A DNA stretch of 64,000 nucleotides from Stappia sp. ES.058 (GCF_900105595.1 NZ_LT629784.1:248001-312000); one strand, 5' to 3'; shown: positions 7,929-17,385, counted from the stretch's first letter. Numbers and translations are program-made. Notes: generated by a model not told the origin, from the letters alone.

Positions 7929-9800
7929 ATGACGAGAGCAAAGACATATGATCTAGCGCCGCGCAAGTCCACGCCGGACCGCGATGCGCCGCAGGGGTTT
8001 CTGCGGTTTGCCCTGTTGATTCTTCCCGTTCTGGGCGTGCTTGCGGCCGCGGTTTTCGCCGCCGACTGGGTCGAGCGCCAGTCCGAGGCCAGCAGCGATG
8101 CGCGCGCCCGCGAGCGGCTCACCCTCTATCGCGAGACCCTGCTGCGGGAGCTGGAGAAGTTCCGCTATCTTCCCTATCTCGTTGCGCGCGATCCCCGCGC
8201 GACGGCGGTTCTGGAGGACCCGCAGCAGGCGGAGGCGGCCAATCTCTTTCTCAAGGATCTGACGGCGGCGACCGGCGCGGAAGCGCTCTACGTCATGAAC
8301 GCCGAGGGGCGCACGGTCGCAGCCAGCAATTTCGATACGGCCAGCTCCTTCATGGGGCGCAACTATGCCTTCCGCCCCTACTTCCAGACCGCACGCGATG
8401 GCGGCGAGGGGCAATTCTTCGCGGTCGGCGCCACCACCGGAAAGCCCGGGTTCTTCTTTGCCCGCGCCACACCGAAAGACGCGGCCGTGCAAGGCGTTGT
8501 CGTCGTCAAGGTCGATATGGACCGGCTGGAGCAGAGTTGGCGCGACGGCGGCGAGACGGTGATCGTCTCCGACGTCCATGGCGTCGTTTTCCTCGGAACG
8601 CAGGACGCCTGGCGCTATGCCTCCATCGCCCCGCTGACCGACATGGTGGTGGCCGCGATCCGCGAAAACCGGCAATACGGCGGGGTGCGCCTGTCGAGCC
8701 TCCAGGAGGGCGATGCCGACGCGCAGGAAATCGCGATCGCCGGAACGCCCTATCGCCAGGCGCGGCTGAAGGTCGGCCTGTTGGACTGGACCATTCACTA
8801 TTTCACGCCGCGCGCCGAGATCGAGGCGGTGAGGGGGATCGTCTGGGCCGGCGCGCTGACCCTCATCCTCTTGTATGTCGTCGCAATGCTGGTGGTGCGC
8901 GGTCGCCGCCTCGGTCAACTGACCGCCGGCCTGAAGCGCGATGCCGCCGGGCTGCGCGATCTCAACAGCCGTCTGGTTGGGGAGATCGACGAGCGCCGCC
9001 GGGTGGAAACGGAACTGCGCGAGGCGCAGGCCGGGCTTGCCCGTGCGAGCCGTCTGGCGGCGGTTGGCGAAATGTCGGCGGCGGTCGCCCATGAACTCAA
9101 CCAGCCGCTGGCGGCGCTTGGCATGTTCGTCTCCGGCGCAAGGCTCTATCAGGCACGCGGCGAGGCGACAGCGGTTTTGGAAAACCTCGACGAGATCGAT
9201 GCGCTCAGGCTGAGGATGGCGAGCCTGACGCAGGAATTGAAACGCTTGGCCCGGCCCGGAGAATCGCGCATCGAGACGGTCGACATGCGCGACTGTCTCA
9301 AGACCAGCGCCAAGCTGGTCCGCCCGCGCATCGAGGAAACCGGCGTTGCGCTGCATCTCGATCTGACCGGGGCCGCGCTTCCCGCCTCCACCGCGCCGCT
9401 GCGCGTCGAGCAGGTTCTGGTCAACCTCCTGCGCAACGCCATTGATGCCTGTCATCTTGCTCCCGCCCCGTGTGTCGAGGCGCGGGCCTGGACGCAAGAC
9501 GGCCACATCCTGATCGAGATCGCCGACAATGGAGCGGGCATTCCTGAGGACCTGCGTGAGCGGATCTTCGAGCCATTCTTTTCCACCAAGCCGGCGGCCA
9601 GCGGGCTCGGGCTCGGGCTTGCGATTTCGGCGCGGATCGTCGATGACCTTGGCGGAACCCTGAAAATTCACGACAGCGTCAGCGGGGGTGCGGCCTTCGT
9701 GTTGTCGCTGCCGCAGGCGCGGCAGGCGACGGGGCGGACGGAAGACCGGAATCCCGGCAATGTCGCCCGGCCTGCCGAACGAGAGATCGAGGCAACGTGA
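7929..9800 (+). CDS. dctB: DctB-type sensor histidine kinase for C4-dicarboxylate-like substrates
   Basis: 623 aa inner-membrane kinase. Two membrane helices (~27-45 and ~303-323) bracket a large periplasmic region of the DctB double-PAS/dCache kind with the characteristic FMGRNYAFRPYF segment (~141-152). A coiled coil follows (~335-375), then the H box AVAHELNQPLAALG (H388), N box (N503), G1 DNGAGIP (~533-539) and G2 GLGLGLAI. It should autophosphorylate H388 on ligand sensing and pass phosphate to the downstream DctD. Its TGA overlaps the GTG start of dctD by 3 bp (9798-9800), so the two are co-translated. Classical DctB works with the DctA permease; here the linked transporter is TRAP type, so the sensed ligand may be a different organic acid. 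Confidence 0.9.
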   Translation: MTRAKTYDLAPRKSTPDRDAPQGFLRFALLILPVLGVLAAAVFAADWVERQSEASSDARARERLTLYRETLLRELEKFRYLPYLVARDPRATAVLEDPQQAEAANLFLKDLTAATGAEALYVMNAEGRTVAASNFDTASSFMGRNYAFRPYFQTARDGGEGQFFAVGATTGKPGFFFARATPKDAAVQGVVVVKVDMDRLEQSWRDGGETVIVSDVHGVVFLGTQDAWRYASIAPLTDMVVAAIRENRQYGGVRLSSLQEGDADAQEIAIAGTPYRQARLKVGLLDWTIHYFTPRAEIEAVRGIVWAGALTLILLYVVAMLVVRGRRLGQLTAGLKRDAAGLRDLNSRLVGEIDERRRVETELREAQAGLARASRLAAVGEMSAAVAHELNQPLAALGMFVSGARLYQARGEATAVLENLDEIDALRLRMASLTQELKRLARPGESRIETVDMRDCLKTSAKLVRPRIEETGVALHLDLTGAALPASTAPLRVEQVLVNLLRNAIDACHLAPAPCVEARAWTQDGHILIEIADNGAGIPEDLRERIFEPFFSTKPAASGLGLGLAISARIVDDLGGTLKIHDSVSGGAAFVLSLPQARQATGRTEDRNPGNVARPAEREIEAT

Positions 9801-11263
9801 GCGACTCTTCAAGAGACCTGGACACCGCTGCGGCAAACGCGCCGGACCGCGAGGCTGCGCGCCCGGCCGACCATCCGTCCGATCGCCCGCCCGTGTTGAT
9901 CGTCGATGACGATCCGTCGATGCGGGCCGGTCTCAGGCAATGGATGCGGCTTGCCGGTTTCGAACCGGTCGAGGCGGTGGATGCCGAACAGGCGCTGACG
10001 CTGCTCACACCTGATTTCGCCGGCTGTCTCGTCACCGATGTGCTGTTGCCGGGCGCCAGCGGCGTCGATCTCCTGCGCAAGGTCAAGGCCATCGATGCGG
10101 AATTGCCGGTGGTGCTCCTGACCGGACATGGCGATGTGTCGATGGCGGTCGAGGCAATGCACCACGGCGCCGCCGACTTCATCGAAAAGCCGTTCGATCC
10201 GGACGTGGTCGCAGCTGTCGTGCGCAGGTCGGTGGCGCACCGCCACCTCGTTCTGGAGAACCGCGCGCTGACCCGTCGGCTCGACGATCTCCAGGGGCTG
10301 GAGGCGCGACTGATCGGCGAATGTGCCGAGATGCGCCGGTTGCGCGAGCAGATCTCGCATTTCGCCCGCACCGATGCCTCTGTGATGATCGTCGGCGAGA
10401 CCGGGACCGGCAAGGAAGTGGTCGCGCGCGCCTTGTCGGACCTGTCCGTACGCGCAAAGGGACCTTTCGTTGCGGTGAATTGCGCGGCGCTGCCGGAGAC
10501 GATGGTGGAGGCGGAGCTCTTCGGCCATGAGGCCGGCGCCTTCACCGGGGCCGAGCGACTGCGCGTGGGGCGGATGGAGCAGGCCGACGGTGGCGTGCTC
10601 TTTCTCGACGAGATTTCCGCCATGCCCCTGCTGTTGCAGCCGAAACTCCTGCGCGTCCTGCAGGAGCGCGAGGTCGACCGGCTGGGCGGCGCGCGGCCCG
10701 TCCCGATCGATGTGCGGGTGCTGAGCGCGGTCAATGTCGATCCCCAGACGAGCGTTGCGGCGGGACGGCTGCGCCAGGATCTGCTTTACCGGCTGAACGC
10801 GGTCGAGATCCGCATTCCCCCGCTCCGGGAGCGGGCCGGCGACGCGCGGCTCCTGTTCGACAGTTTCGCCAACCGCTTTGCCGTCGACTATGGCTGCGAG
10901 CACCCGCAACTGACCGCCGACGATGCCGCTTTTCTCGCGACCCACGACTGGCCCGGCAACGTCCGCGAATTGCGCAACGCCGCCGAACGCTTCGTGCTCA
11001 ACGCGGCGATGGGCGCGCGGTCGCTGTGCTCGCTGGTGATCGGCGACGCGGGCGGCGACCCCGCCCCGCGCGGGCGGCTCAAGGATATGATGGAAGCGCA
11101 TGAGCGCCGGGTGATCGCCGATGCGCTCGCCCGTCACGCGGGCAGCATCGCTCCGGTGCTCGTCGAGCTTGACCTGCCACGCCGCACGCTCAACGAGAAG
11201 ATGGCGCGTCTTGGCCTGAGCCGGGGCGAGATCGCGGAGGCGGACGCGGAGCGCTCAAAATAA
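9797..11263 (+). CDS. dctD: DctD-type sigma54-dependent response regulator
   Basis: 488 aa NtrC-family activator. It has a receiver domain (~33-145) with phospho-acceptor D81 in CLVTDVLLPG and the conserved K131. The AAA+ domain (~172-400) has Walker A GETGTGKE (200-207), an intact GAFTGA loop (247-252) that contacts sigma54, and Walker B LFLDEI. The C-terminal helix-turn-helix is Fis-like (~445-480, LDLPRRTLNEKMARLGL). The extended N-terminus of about 30 acidic/alanine-rich residues is poorly conserved. The GTG start overlaps the dctB stop. Its likely target is the -24/-12 promoter before dctP, 170 bp downstream of its stop, with two repeated boxes upstream as candidate binding sites. Confidence 0.9.
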   Translation: MSDSSRDLDTAAANAPDREAARPADHPSDRPPVLIVDDDPSMRAGLRQWMRLAGFEPVEAVDAEQALTLLTPDFAGCLVTDVLLPGASGVDLLRKVKAIDAELPVVLLTGHGDVSMAVEAMHHGAADFIEKPFDPDVVAAVVRRSVAHRHLVLENRALTRRLDDLQGLEARLIGECAEMRRLREQISHFARTDASVMIVGETGTGKEVVARALSDLSVRAKGPFVAVNCAALPETMVEAELFGHEAGAFTGAERLRVGRMEQADGGVLFLDEISAMPLLLQPKLLRVLQEREVDRLGGARPVPIDVRVLSAVNVDPQTSVAAGRLRQDLLYRLNAVEIRIPPLRERAGDARLLFDSFANRFAVDYGCEHPQLTADDAAFLATHDWPGNVRELRNAAERFVLNAAMGARSLCSLVIGDAGGDPAPRGRLKDMMEAHERRVIADALARHAGSIAPVLVELDLPRRTLNEKMARLGLSRGEIAEADAERSK

Positions 11264-11271
11264 GCAATAAT

Positions 11272-11315
11272 TTGCCGATATTGACTCGGAGTAGGCGAGA
11301 TATTGCCGAAGTTGA
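11272..11315 (+). promoter_or_regulatory. Paired 13 bp direct repeats, candidate DctD upstream activating sites
   Basis: TTGCCGATATTGA at 11272-11284 and TTGCCGAAGTTGA at 11303-11315 match at 11 of 13 bases. They are spaced 31 bp, about three helical turns, on an AT-rich stretch 120-160 bp upstream of the sigma54 promoter. That is the usual distance for enhancer sites of NtrC-family activators. Assignment to DctD is inference from position. Confidence 0.45.
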
Positions 11316-11431
11316 TCTGAATTTCACTTGAAAAGAAGGCGGTCGCGCGGCGGGCTTCCCAAGCGGAAACGCGGGGATATCGCTCGGTTGACGTCGTGTT
11401 CGTGCGCTCTCTTGCATGAGCGACGAAGATG

Positions 11432-11448
11432 CTGGCATGGTGCTTGCG
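11432..11448 (+). promoter_or_regulatory. Sigma54 (-24/-12) promoter of dctP
   Basis: CTGGCATGGTGCTTGCG fits the RpoN consensus: GG and GC are separated by exactly 10 bases, with TGGCA and TTGC both present. It lies 69 bp upstream of the dctP start and directly downstream of a gene for a sigma54 activator, which strengthens the call. Confidence 0.8.
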
Positions 11449-11516
11449 TGAACAATATCGGACGCCGGCCTGGGAGGGCCGGTGCATAACCGAACGAAAT
11501 TCTTGGGAGGACTGAT

Positions 11517-12527
11517 ATGACCGCAGGCCGCAAGCTGGCCGTGCTGGGCACGGCTGCCGTTCTTGGCTTCACCTTCGCCAGCGAGACGATCGCGCTTGAG
11601 TGGAACGTCTCGCTCTGGGGCAAGCGCCGCGCCTTCACCGAACATGTCGAAAAGCTCGCCGAACTCGTCAGCGAAAAGACCGACGGCGAGTTCACGCTGA
11701 ACCTTGCCTATGGCGAATCCCTGTCGAAGTCGCGCGAAAACCTCGACGGCATCTCCATCGGCGCCTTCGAGATGGCGCAGTTCTGCGCCTCCTACCATGC
11801 CGACAAGAACCCGACGCTGACCGTTCTGGAACTGCCGTTCCTGGGCGTGCCGGACCTTGAGACGCAGGTCGAACTCGACCGCGCGCTTTATGCCCATCCG
11901 GCGGTCGAGAAGGATCTGGCGCGCTGGAACGCGAAGCTGATCATGTCTTCGCCGATGCCGCAGTACAATTTCGTCGGCAAGGGCGAGGCTCCGACCAAGG
12001 TGTCTGACTTCGAGGGCATGCGCGTGCGCGCGCTCGGCGGCATCGGCAGCGCGATGGAGACCATCGGCGCCGTACCCACCACCGTGACCGCATCGGAAAC
12101 CTTCCAGGCGATCGATTCCGGCACGGTGCGCGCCGCCTCCTTCGCGCCGCATGCCCATCTGGCGTTCAAGACGGTCGAAGCCGGCAGCTGGTGGACCACA
12201 AACCTGAACCCCGGCACGGTGAACTGCCCGATCGTGGTCAACGCGGACGCCTATGCCGCGCTTCCCGACAACTACCGCGAGGCGTTCGATTCCTCTATCG
12301 AAGGGGCAATCGACCACTATCTGGCGACCTACGCCAAGGTCTACGACAAGTGGTACCCGACGCTTGAGGAAATGAACATCGAGCAGATCACCTTCCCCAA
12401 GGACCAGCTTGACGCCTTCAAGGCGAAGGCCGGTCAGCCGCTTTGGGATGCCTGGGTCGCCGAAATGGAAGCCAAGGGCATTCCCGGACAGGAACTCCTA
12501 GATATGGTTCAGTCCAAGCTGAACTGA
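11517..12527 (+). CDS. dctP: TRAP transporter substrate-binding protein DctP
   Basis: 336 aa periplasmic binding protein of the DctP/TAXI-like extracytoplasmic solute receptor family. The Sec signal peptide is about 27 residues (cut near TIA/LEW). The conserved MRVRALGG stretch (~165-172) contains the arginine that pairs with the carboxylate of organic-acid ligands. Start ATG 11517 follows a strong GGGAGG. It is the first gene of the sigma54-driven dctPQM transcript and is separated from dctQ by a hairpin, as often seen where the binding protein is needed in excess. The substrate is probably a carboxylate; the exact ligand is not determinable. Confidence 0.9.
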   Translation: MTAGRKLAVLGTAAVLGFTFASETIALEWNVSLWGKRRAFTEHVEKLAELVSEKTDGEFTLNLAYGESLSKSRENLDGISIGAFEMAQFCASYHADKNPTLTVLELPFLGVPDLETQVELDRALYAHPAVEKDLARWNAKLIMSSPMPQYNFVGKGEAPTKVSDFEGMRVRALGGIGSAMETIGAVPTTVTASETFQAIDSGTVRAASFAPHAHLAFKTVEAGSWWTTNLNPGTVNCPIVVNADAYAALPDNYREAFDSSIEGAIDHYLATYAKVYDKWYPTLEEMNIEQITFPKDQLDAFKAKAGQPLWDAWVAEMEAKGIPGQELLDMVQSKLN

Positions 12528-12555
12528 TCCAACGCGCTGATATCCAGCGCAAAAG

Positions 12556-12585
12556 ACCGGCGCAGCAGCCTGCGCCGGTTCCTTT
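12556..12585 (+). terminator. Intercistronic hairpin between dctP and dctQ
   Basis: A perfect 10 bp stem (12556-12565 with 12570-12579, ACCGGCGCAG) with a 4-base loop is followed by TCCTTTTC. It is probably a partial terminator or mRNA-stabilising stem that raises dctP expression over dctQM. Confidence 0.7.
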
Positions 12586-12743
12586 TCGGTTCCGGCCTTT
12601 TGCAGCTTCCGCGCGTTGTGGTCTTGTTCTGCGTTGTCGCGCCGTGAGGCGGTGCCCGGCCCCACCGAAACCCTGTGTCCTTGCGTCTGGATCCCTGTAG
12701 TCCCGACCCGGCTCGGCATCGAGCGGGCTGGCTGGAGTTCTTC

Positions 12744-13421
12744 ATGACATCCTCCTCCGCCACGCGTGGACGGCCCGAGACCTACATCCGTTTCGACGGA
12801 TGGCTGGCCACGGTCGAGAACGCGTTCAACATGGTCGCCGCCGCCAGCATTCTCGCGCTGATGCTGCTCGCCGTCATGCAGATCGTCGGCCGCAACGCCT
12901 TCAACCTGCCGGTCCCCGGCTTCATCGACATCACGGAACAGGCGATGGCCGTCTTTGCCTTCATGGGCGTTGCCTATTGCCAGCGTCTGGGCGGACACAT
13001 CCGCATGGAGCTCTTCCTCGGCAAACTCTCCGGTCGCCCCCTGTGGATCGCGGAATGCGTCGGCGTCTTGCTGATCTGGCTGGTCGTCGCTGCCCTGGTC
13101 TACGGGTCATGGTTCCATTTCAAGCGCTCCTGGAGCATTGGCGACAGCACCATCGACATCGGCCTGCCGACCTGGCCATCGAAGCTGGTGATCCCGGTCG
13201 CGCTGTCCGTGCTGCTGCTCCGCCTGACCTTGCAGATCTACGGCTACTTGCGGCTGGTGCGCGATCCGCAAGCGGAACCGATCGCGGTTCCGGTGCTTGC
13301 CGATATCGAGACCCAGGCACGCCACGAGATCGAGGAAACCTTCGACGGAGCCGCTGACGGCTCAAGTGATGCGAACACTGACGGCCCTGATGCCGGCTCC
13401 GGGAAAGGACCGCGCCGATGA
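12744..13421 (+). CDS. dctQ: TRAP transporter small permease DctQ
   Basis: 225 aa from ATG 12744, which follows GGAG; an upstream GTG at 12675 is in frame but has no good ribosome-binding site. Four membrane helices lie in the first ~180 residues, with the DctQ signature around QIVGRNAFN (~53-61) and ITEQAMAVFAFMGVAYCQRLGGHIRMELF. The C-terminal ~45 residues are a hydrophilic acidic tail, longer than usual for the family. The small membrane subunit partners with DctM to use a Na+/H+ gradient to take up substrate delivered by DctP. Its stop overlaps the start of dctM by 4 bp (ATGA at 13418). Confidence 0.88.
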   Translation: MTSSSATRGRPETYIRFDGWLATVENAFNMVAAASILALMLLAVMQIVGRNAFNLPVPGFIDITEQAMAVFAFMGVAYCQRLGGHIRMELFLGKLSGRPLWIAECVGVLLIWLVVAALVYGSWFHFKRSWSIGDSTIDIGLPTWPSKLVIPVALSVLLLRLTLQIYGYLRLVRDPQAEPIAVPVLADIETQARHEIEETFDGAADGSSDANTDGPDAGSGKGPRR

Positions 13422-14785
13422 CCCCCTTCGATATCGGCCTGATCATGACCGGCGTGCTGCTGGTGCTGGTCATCTTCGGCATGCGCGTCGCCTTTGCCGC
13501 CGCCCTTGTCGGCGTCGTCGGCCTGATCGCGATCTTCACCCAGAAGCTTGGCTTTGAGCGCGGCTTCATCGTGGCGTTGAAGATGGCGGGCACGATCCCG
13601 CATTCCAAATCCGTCACCTATTCCTTGTCGGTGCTGCCGACGTTCATCCTGATCGGCTTTCTGGCCTTCTACGCAGGCTTCACCCGCCAGCTCTTCGAGG
13701 CGGCCAAGCGCTGGCTCGGCTGGCTTCCGGGCGGCATGGCGGTGGGGACGGTCTTCGCCACGGCCGGCTTTGCCGCGGTGTCGGGCGCCTCGGTGGCAAC
13801 AGCCGCCGTCTTTGCCCGGGTTGCCATTCCCGAAATGCTCGCGGTCGGCTATTCCAAGCGCCTGTCCTCGGCGGTGGTTGCGGCCGGCGGGACGCTCGCC
13901 TCGCTCATTCCGCCATCTGCGATCCTCGTCATCTACGCCATCCTGGTGGAGCAGTCGGTTGCCAAGCTTTTGATCGCCGGCTTTTTGCCCGGCATGTTCT
14001 CGGCGATTGTCTATGTCGCGATCATCGTCGGCATGGCGATCTGGAAAGGCGACGCTCCGCCGGTGCGCGGTTTCACCTGGAGCCAGCGGTTCGCCTCCGT
14101 GCCCGGCACGCTGCCGATCATCGCGGTGGTGGTGATCATCTTCGGCTCGCTCTACTTCGGCTATGCGACCCCGACGGAGGCCGGTGCGCTCGGTGCCTTC
14201 GTCGTGCTCATCTCCGCCTTCGTCAACGGCATGCGCGGCAAGCAGCTGTGGCAGGCCCTGCATGAGACGGCGAAGCTGACGGTGATGATCTTCACGCTGA
14301 TCTGGGGCGTGCTGGTCTATGTCCGCTTCCTCGGCTTCGCGCAATTGCCCGAGGCGTTCCGCGATTTCATCGTCTCGCTGGAGTTCTCGCCCTGGCTGGT
14401 GCTGGTGCTGATCCTGTGCGCCTATGCGGTGCTCGGCATGTTCATGGATGCCATCGGCATGCTGATCCTCACCCTGCCGGTGGTCTATCCGGCGGTGATG
14501 GCGCTCAATGGCGGCGATACGGTCTCGGCCGCCGACAGCACCTTCGGCATGTCGGGAGAGCTGTGCGCGATCTGGTTCGGAATTCTGGTGGTCAAGATGG
14601 CGGAGCTCTGTCTGATCACGCCACCCATCGGGCTGAACTGCTTCGTGGTGGCCGGCGTGCGCGACGACATCCCCGTACAGGAAGTGTTTCGCGGCTGCAC
14701 GCCGTTCTTCATCGCCGACATTCTCACCATCGGCGGACTGGTCGCCTTCCCCTCGATCGTCACCTTTCTGCCGTCGATCATGTGA
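13418..14785 (+). CDS. dctM: TRAP transporter large permease DctM
   Basis: 455 aa, about 12 predicted membrane helices, the family's usual size. Conserved DctM stretches are present: the SGASVATAAVFARVAIPEM segment (~120-138), GGTLASLIPPSAILVIYAI (~156-174), ATPTEAGALGAF (~250) and the C-terminal LITPPIGLNCFVVAG. It forms the transport channel with DctQ. It is translationally coupled to dctQ and is the last gene of the dct cluster. The T-rich stretch after the stop (14839-14846) is a possible terminator but the stem is unconvincing. Confidence 0.92.
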   Translation: MTPFDIGLIMTGVLLVLVIFGMRVAFAAALVGVVGLIAIFTQKLGFERGFIVALKMAGTIPHSKSVTYSLSVLPTFILIGFLAFYAGFTRQLFEAAKRWLGWLPGGMAVGTVFATAGFAAVSGASVATAAVFARVAIPEMLAVGYSKRLSSAVVAAGGTLASLIPPSAILVIYAILVEQSVAKLLIAGFLPGMFSAIVYVAIIVGMAIWKGDAPPVRGFTWSQRFASVPGTLPIIAVVVIIFGSLYFGYATPTEAGALGAFVVLISAFVNGMRGKQLWQALHETAKLTVMIFTLIWGVLVYVRFLGFAQLPEAFRDFIVSLEFSPWLVLVLILCAYAVLGMFMDAIGMLILTLPVVYPAVMALNGGDTVSAADSTFGMSGELCAIWFGILVVKMAELCLITPPIGLNCFVVAGVRDDIPVQEVFRGCTPFFIADILTIGGLVAFPSIVTFLPSIM

Positions 14786-14931
14786 GGGGCTGGGGCCGGC
14801 GCGTTCCGTGCCTGCCTTTCCAAGACACGAAACGGGCGCCTTTTTTATCTTGGCATTTCGTGGGTAGGGCATGGGAATGAGATGAGTGCGCGACGGCGGG
14901 ATGAGGCGAGGTGCCCCATTGATCTTTACAT

Positions 14932-14951
14932 GGTAATGCAATTGCATTACC
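14932..14951. promoter_or_regulatory. Perfect 20 bp palindrome, candidate PrlF/YhaV operator
   Basis: GGTAATGCAA followed by its exact reverse complement TTGCATTACC lies 40 bp upstream of the antitoxin start, inside an AT-rich promoter-like stretch (CTTTACA at 14923 upstream). PrlF-type antitoxins have a SpoVT/AbrB-like DNA-binding domain and repress their own operon, so this is the natural autoregulatory site. Confidence 0.7.
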
Positions 14952-14990
14952 TTAACCTGCGTTTTATGCCGTACTTTCAGGGAAACGGAA

Positions 14991-15317
14991 ATGACTGTGC
15001 TCGCACCCGAGATCTCCAAGCTTACCGGTCGTTATCAGACGACGGTGCCAAGTGGCGTGCGAAACCAGTTGAAGCTCGGCAAGGGTGATCGCATTCGCTA
15101 CTGCACCGAGGCGAACGGTCGCGTTTATATCGAAGCGGTTCGAGAGCCCGAACCTGATCCTGCACTTGGCGCGTTCCTCGATTTCCTTGAAAAAGACATC
15201 GCAGCGCATCCTGAGCGTCTGCGGGCGGTCGACGAAAACACGGTCCGGCACGCCGTCGACCTGGTTGAGGGTGTCGATGTCGACTTGGACGCGCCGCTGT
15301 CGCCCGACGACGAATGA
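14991..15317 (+). CDS. prlF: PrlF (SohA)-family antitoxin
   Basis: 108 aa. The N-terminal ~50 residues form a SpoVT/AbrB swapped-hairpin DNA-binding domain (KLTGRYQTTVPSGVRNQLKLGKGDRIRY). The acidic C-terminus (DVDLDAPLSPDDE) is suited to neutralising the basic toxin. PrlF binds YhaV and represses the operon. Its stop codon overlaps the toxin start by 4 bp (ATGA, 15314-15317), the usual arrangement for a type II module. The start ATG 14991 follows GGAAACGGAA. Confidence 0.88.
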   Translation: MTVLAPEISKLTGRYQTTVPSGVRNQLKLGKGDRIRYCTEANGRVYIEAVREPEPDPALGAFLDFLEKDIAAHPERLRAVDENTVRHAVDLVEGVDVDLDAPLSPDDE

Positions 15318-15829
15318 CAGCGGCGTCAGGCGGCAATTCGCCCTTGATTGTCAACGGCTGGTTTCTCTATGGGCACCCCGTTTTTCTCGATCAGCTCAAG
15401 AGTCTGATCGAAGAAGTGGAGCGCCGCAGGGCGCTCGATCCCGACGGCTACAAGAAGAAGAACTGCACGAAACGGCTTGCCGCGATTGTGAAACTCGCGA
15501 CTGAAGTGATTCCTTCCAATCCTGCTGACGCCAAATTCCGGCAAGGCGATACGCTCGGTGTCGACCGAAAGCACTGGTTCCGGGCGAAGTTCTTTCAGCA
15601 GTACCGACTGTTTTTTCGCTTCGACAGCAAGTCCAGGATTATCGTTCTTGCCTGGGTAAATGACCAGAACACCTTGCGGGCCTATGGCAGCAAGAAGGAT
15701 GCATATCTGATTTTCAAGGGCATGTTGGATGACGGCAATCCACCGGACGATTTTGACGCGCTTGTTCGGGAATCGAAAGGGGGCTCCGAGCGATTGGCAG
15801 CTGTCATAAATATTGGTTCGGACGAGTGA
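15314..15829 (+). CDS. yhaV: YhaV-family type II toxin, ribosome-dependent RNase
   Basis: 171 aa. It matches the YhaV family in its diagnostic C-terminal half: QQYRLFFRFDS, IIVLAWVNDQNTLRAYGSKKDAY and a closing FKGMLDDGNPP. YhaV is a RelE-superfamily endoribonuclease that cuts mRNA on the ribosome. The N-terminal part (VNGWFLYGHPVFLDQL) is also typical. It is directly coupled to prlF, and the module looks intact. It sits between the dct cluster and xseA with no other mobile-element signature, so it may be a stand-alone acquired module. Confidence 0.88.
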   Translation: MTAASGGNSPLIVNGWFLYGHPVFLDQLKSLIEEVERRRALDPDGYKKKNCTKRLAAIVKLATEVIPSNPADAKFRQGDTLGVDRKHWFRAKFFQQYRLFFRFDSKSRIIVLAWVNDQNTLRAYGSKKDAYLIFKGMLDDGNPPDDFDALVRESKGGSERLAAVINIGSDE

Positions 15830-15951
15830 ACTTCTGACCGGGAATGTCCTGGCCCGGACCATGAGTGCCACGCGTCCAATGGTTCATTTCCGCAAGATCC
15901 GTCTCCAGGATCCTCCGGCGGCCCCAAGCTGACTTTAGCTATCCCACCCCC

Positions 15952-17385
15952 TCAAAACAGCGAGCCCTGATCCTTCGGCGTGGCGGGGGCCTTCGGCTTC
16001 GTCTTGCGCGTTTTTTTGACGGCGGGAGCGGCAGCGTCCTCGGACACAGCCATGGCGTCCAGCCGGCTTTCATCGCCGAATTCGATGGACAGCCGCCAGC
16101 CGGGCTGGATCTGACCGGCGGAGCGTACCGGCGTGCCCGTCTCGTCGCGCACCAGCGCATAGCCGCGCGCCAGCACGTTGCGGTAGGACAGGCTGTCCAG
16201 GAGCTTTGCGGAGGCGGTGAGCCGGGCCCGCTCGGTTGAAAGACGTTGCCGGTGCGCACGCGCCATGCGGCCCTCAAGCCCGGCAAGCCGCTCGCGCGCC
16301 AGCGACACCGCCCGCGACAACGTGTGCGGCGACAGCCGCGCGGTGGCCGTCGTGAGCCGGGAACGCCGGTCGCGCAAGGAGGTCTTGAGCGCCGGCGCAA
16401 GGCGTTCGCTGTAAGTGTCGAGTCTTTGGCGCGGCAGCGCCAGCAGATCGCGCGGTGAGGGCAGGGCGGCAGCGGCGGCGCGCAGCTCCGTGCGCCTGGC
16501 CGAGACCAGTCGCAACAGGCCGGAAATCTGCCGCCGCGCGAGATCGTCGAGCGTGGCGATCAGTTCGCCGCGCACCGGCACGGCGAATTCGGCCGCCCCC
16601 GTCGGCGTCGGCGCGCGCAGGTCCGCGGTGTGGTCGATCAGCGTCCAGTCGGTCTCGTGGCCGACCGCCGAAATCAGCGGAATGTCGGAGGCGGCGGCCG
16701 CGCGCACCACGATCTCGTCGTTGAAGCCCCAAAGATCCTCCAGCGACCCGCCGCCGCGCGCCACGATGATGAGGTCCGGGCGTGGGATCGGGCCGCCCTT
16801 TTCAAGCTTGTTGAAGCCGGCGATGCCGTTTGCGACCTCGCGCGCGCTGGTCTCGCCCTGAACCCGCACCGGCCAGACGATGACAGTGAGCGGAAACCGG
16901 TCGGAGATGCGGTGCAGGATGTCGCGGATCACCGCGCCGCTCGGCGAGGTGACGACGCCGATCACCCGCGGCAGATAGGGCAGCGCGCGTTTGCGCTCCG
17001 TCGCGAAAAGCCCTTCGGCGGCGAGCTTCTTGCGCCGCTCCTCCAGAAGCGCCATCAGCGCGCCGACGCCGGCAGGCTCCAGCGTGTCGATCACCATCTG
17101 GTATTTCGACTGGCCCGGAAAGGTGGTGAGCTTGCCGGTGGCGATAACCTCCAGCCCCTGCTCGGGCTGGATCTTCAGCCGTCCCGCCTGACCGCGCCAG
17201 ATCACGCCCGACAGCACCGCGCGCTCGTCCTTGAGGTCGAGATAGAGATGGCCCGACGCCGGGCGCGAGACCCGCCCCAACTCGCCGCGCACGCGCACAT
17301 GGCCGAAGGTGTCTTCCATCGTGCGCTTGATCACGCCGGAAATCTCTGACACCGAGTATTCGGCGATGTTGCTGCTGTCGGCCAA
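15952..17385 (-). CDS. xseA: Exodeoxyribonuclease VII large subunit
   Basis: 477 aa from the TTG at 17385, preceded by AGGA; the frame stays open to a TTG at 17445, so the start is uncertain. It has an N-terminal OB-fold ([39 protein letters not shown]) and a catalytic domain with [20 protein letters not shown] and [29 protein letters not shown] long coiled-coil region follows and the C-terminus is lysine-rich. With XseB it degrades single-stranded DNA to oligonucleotides in repair. No xseB lies next to it. It is divergent from rsmE. Confidence 0.96.
   Translation of the reverse strand: MADSSNIAEYSVSEISGVIKRTMEDTFGHVRVRGELGRVSRPASGHLYLDLKDERAVLSGVIWRGQAGRLKIQPEQGLEVIATGKLTTFPGQSKYQMVIDTLEPAGVGALMALLEERRKKLAAEGLFATERKRALPYLPRVIGVVTSPSGAVIRDILHRISDRFPLTVIVWPVRVQGETSAREVANGIAGFNKLEKGGPIPRPDLIIVARGGGSLEDLWGFNDEIVVRAAAASDIPLISAVGHETDWTLIDHTADLRAPTPTGAAEFAVPVRGELIATLDDLARRQISGLLRLVSARRTELRAAAAALPSPRDLLALPRQRLDTYSERLAPALKTSLRDRRSRLTTATARLSPHTLSRAVSLARERLAGLEGRMARAHRQRLSTERARLTASAKLLDSLSYRNVLARGYALVRDETGTPVRSAGQIQPGWRLSIEFGDESRLDAMAVSEDAAAPAVKKTRKTKPKAPATPKDQGSLF

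Noticed and set aside
14811..14860. Possible terminator after dctM
   Set aside because: There is a T run, but the flanking complementary segments are short and far apart, so it was not annotated.
13244..15019. 591-codon minus-strand frame opposite dctQ and dctM
   Set aside because: Charged low-complexity translation with no domain; it is the antisense of two well-supported membrane proteins.
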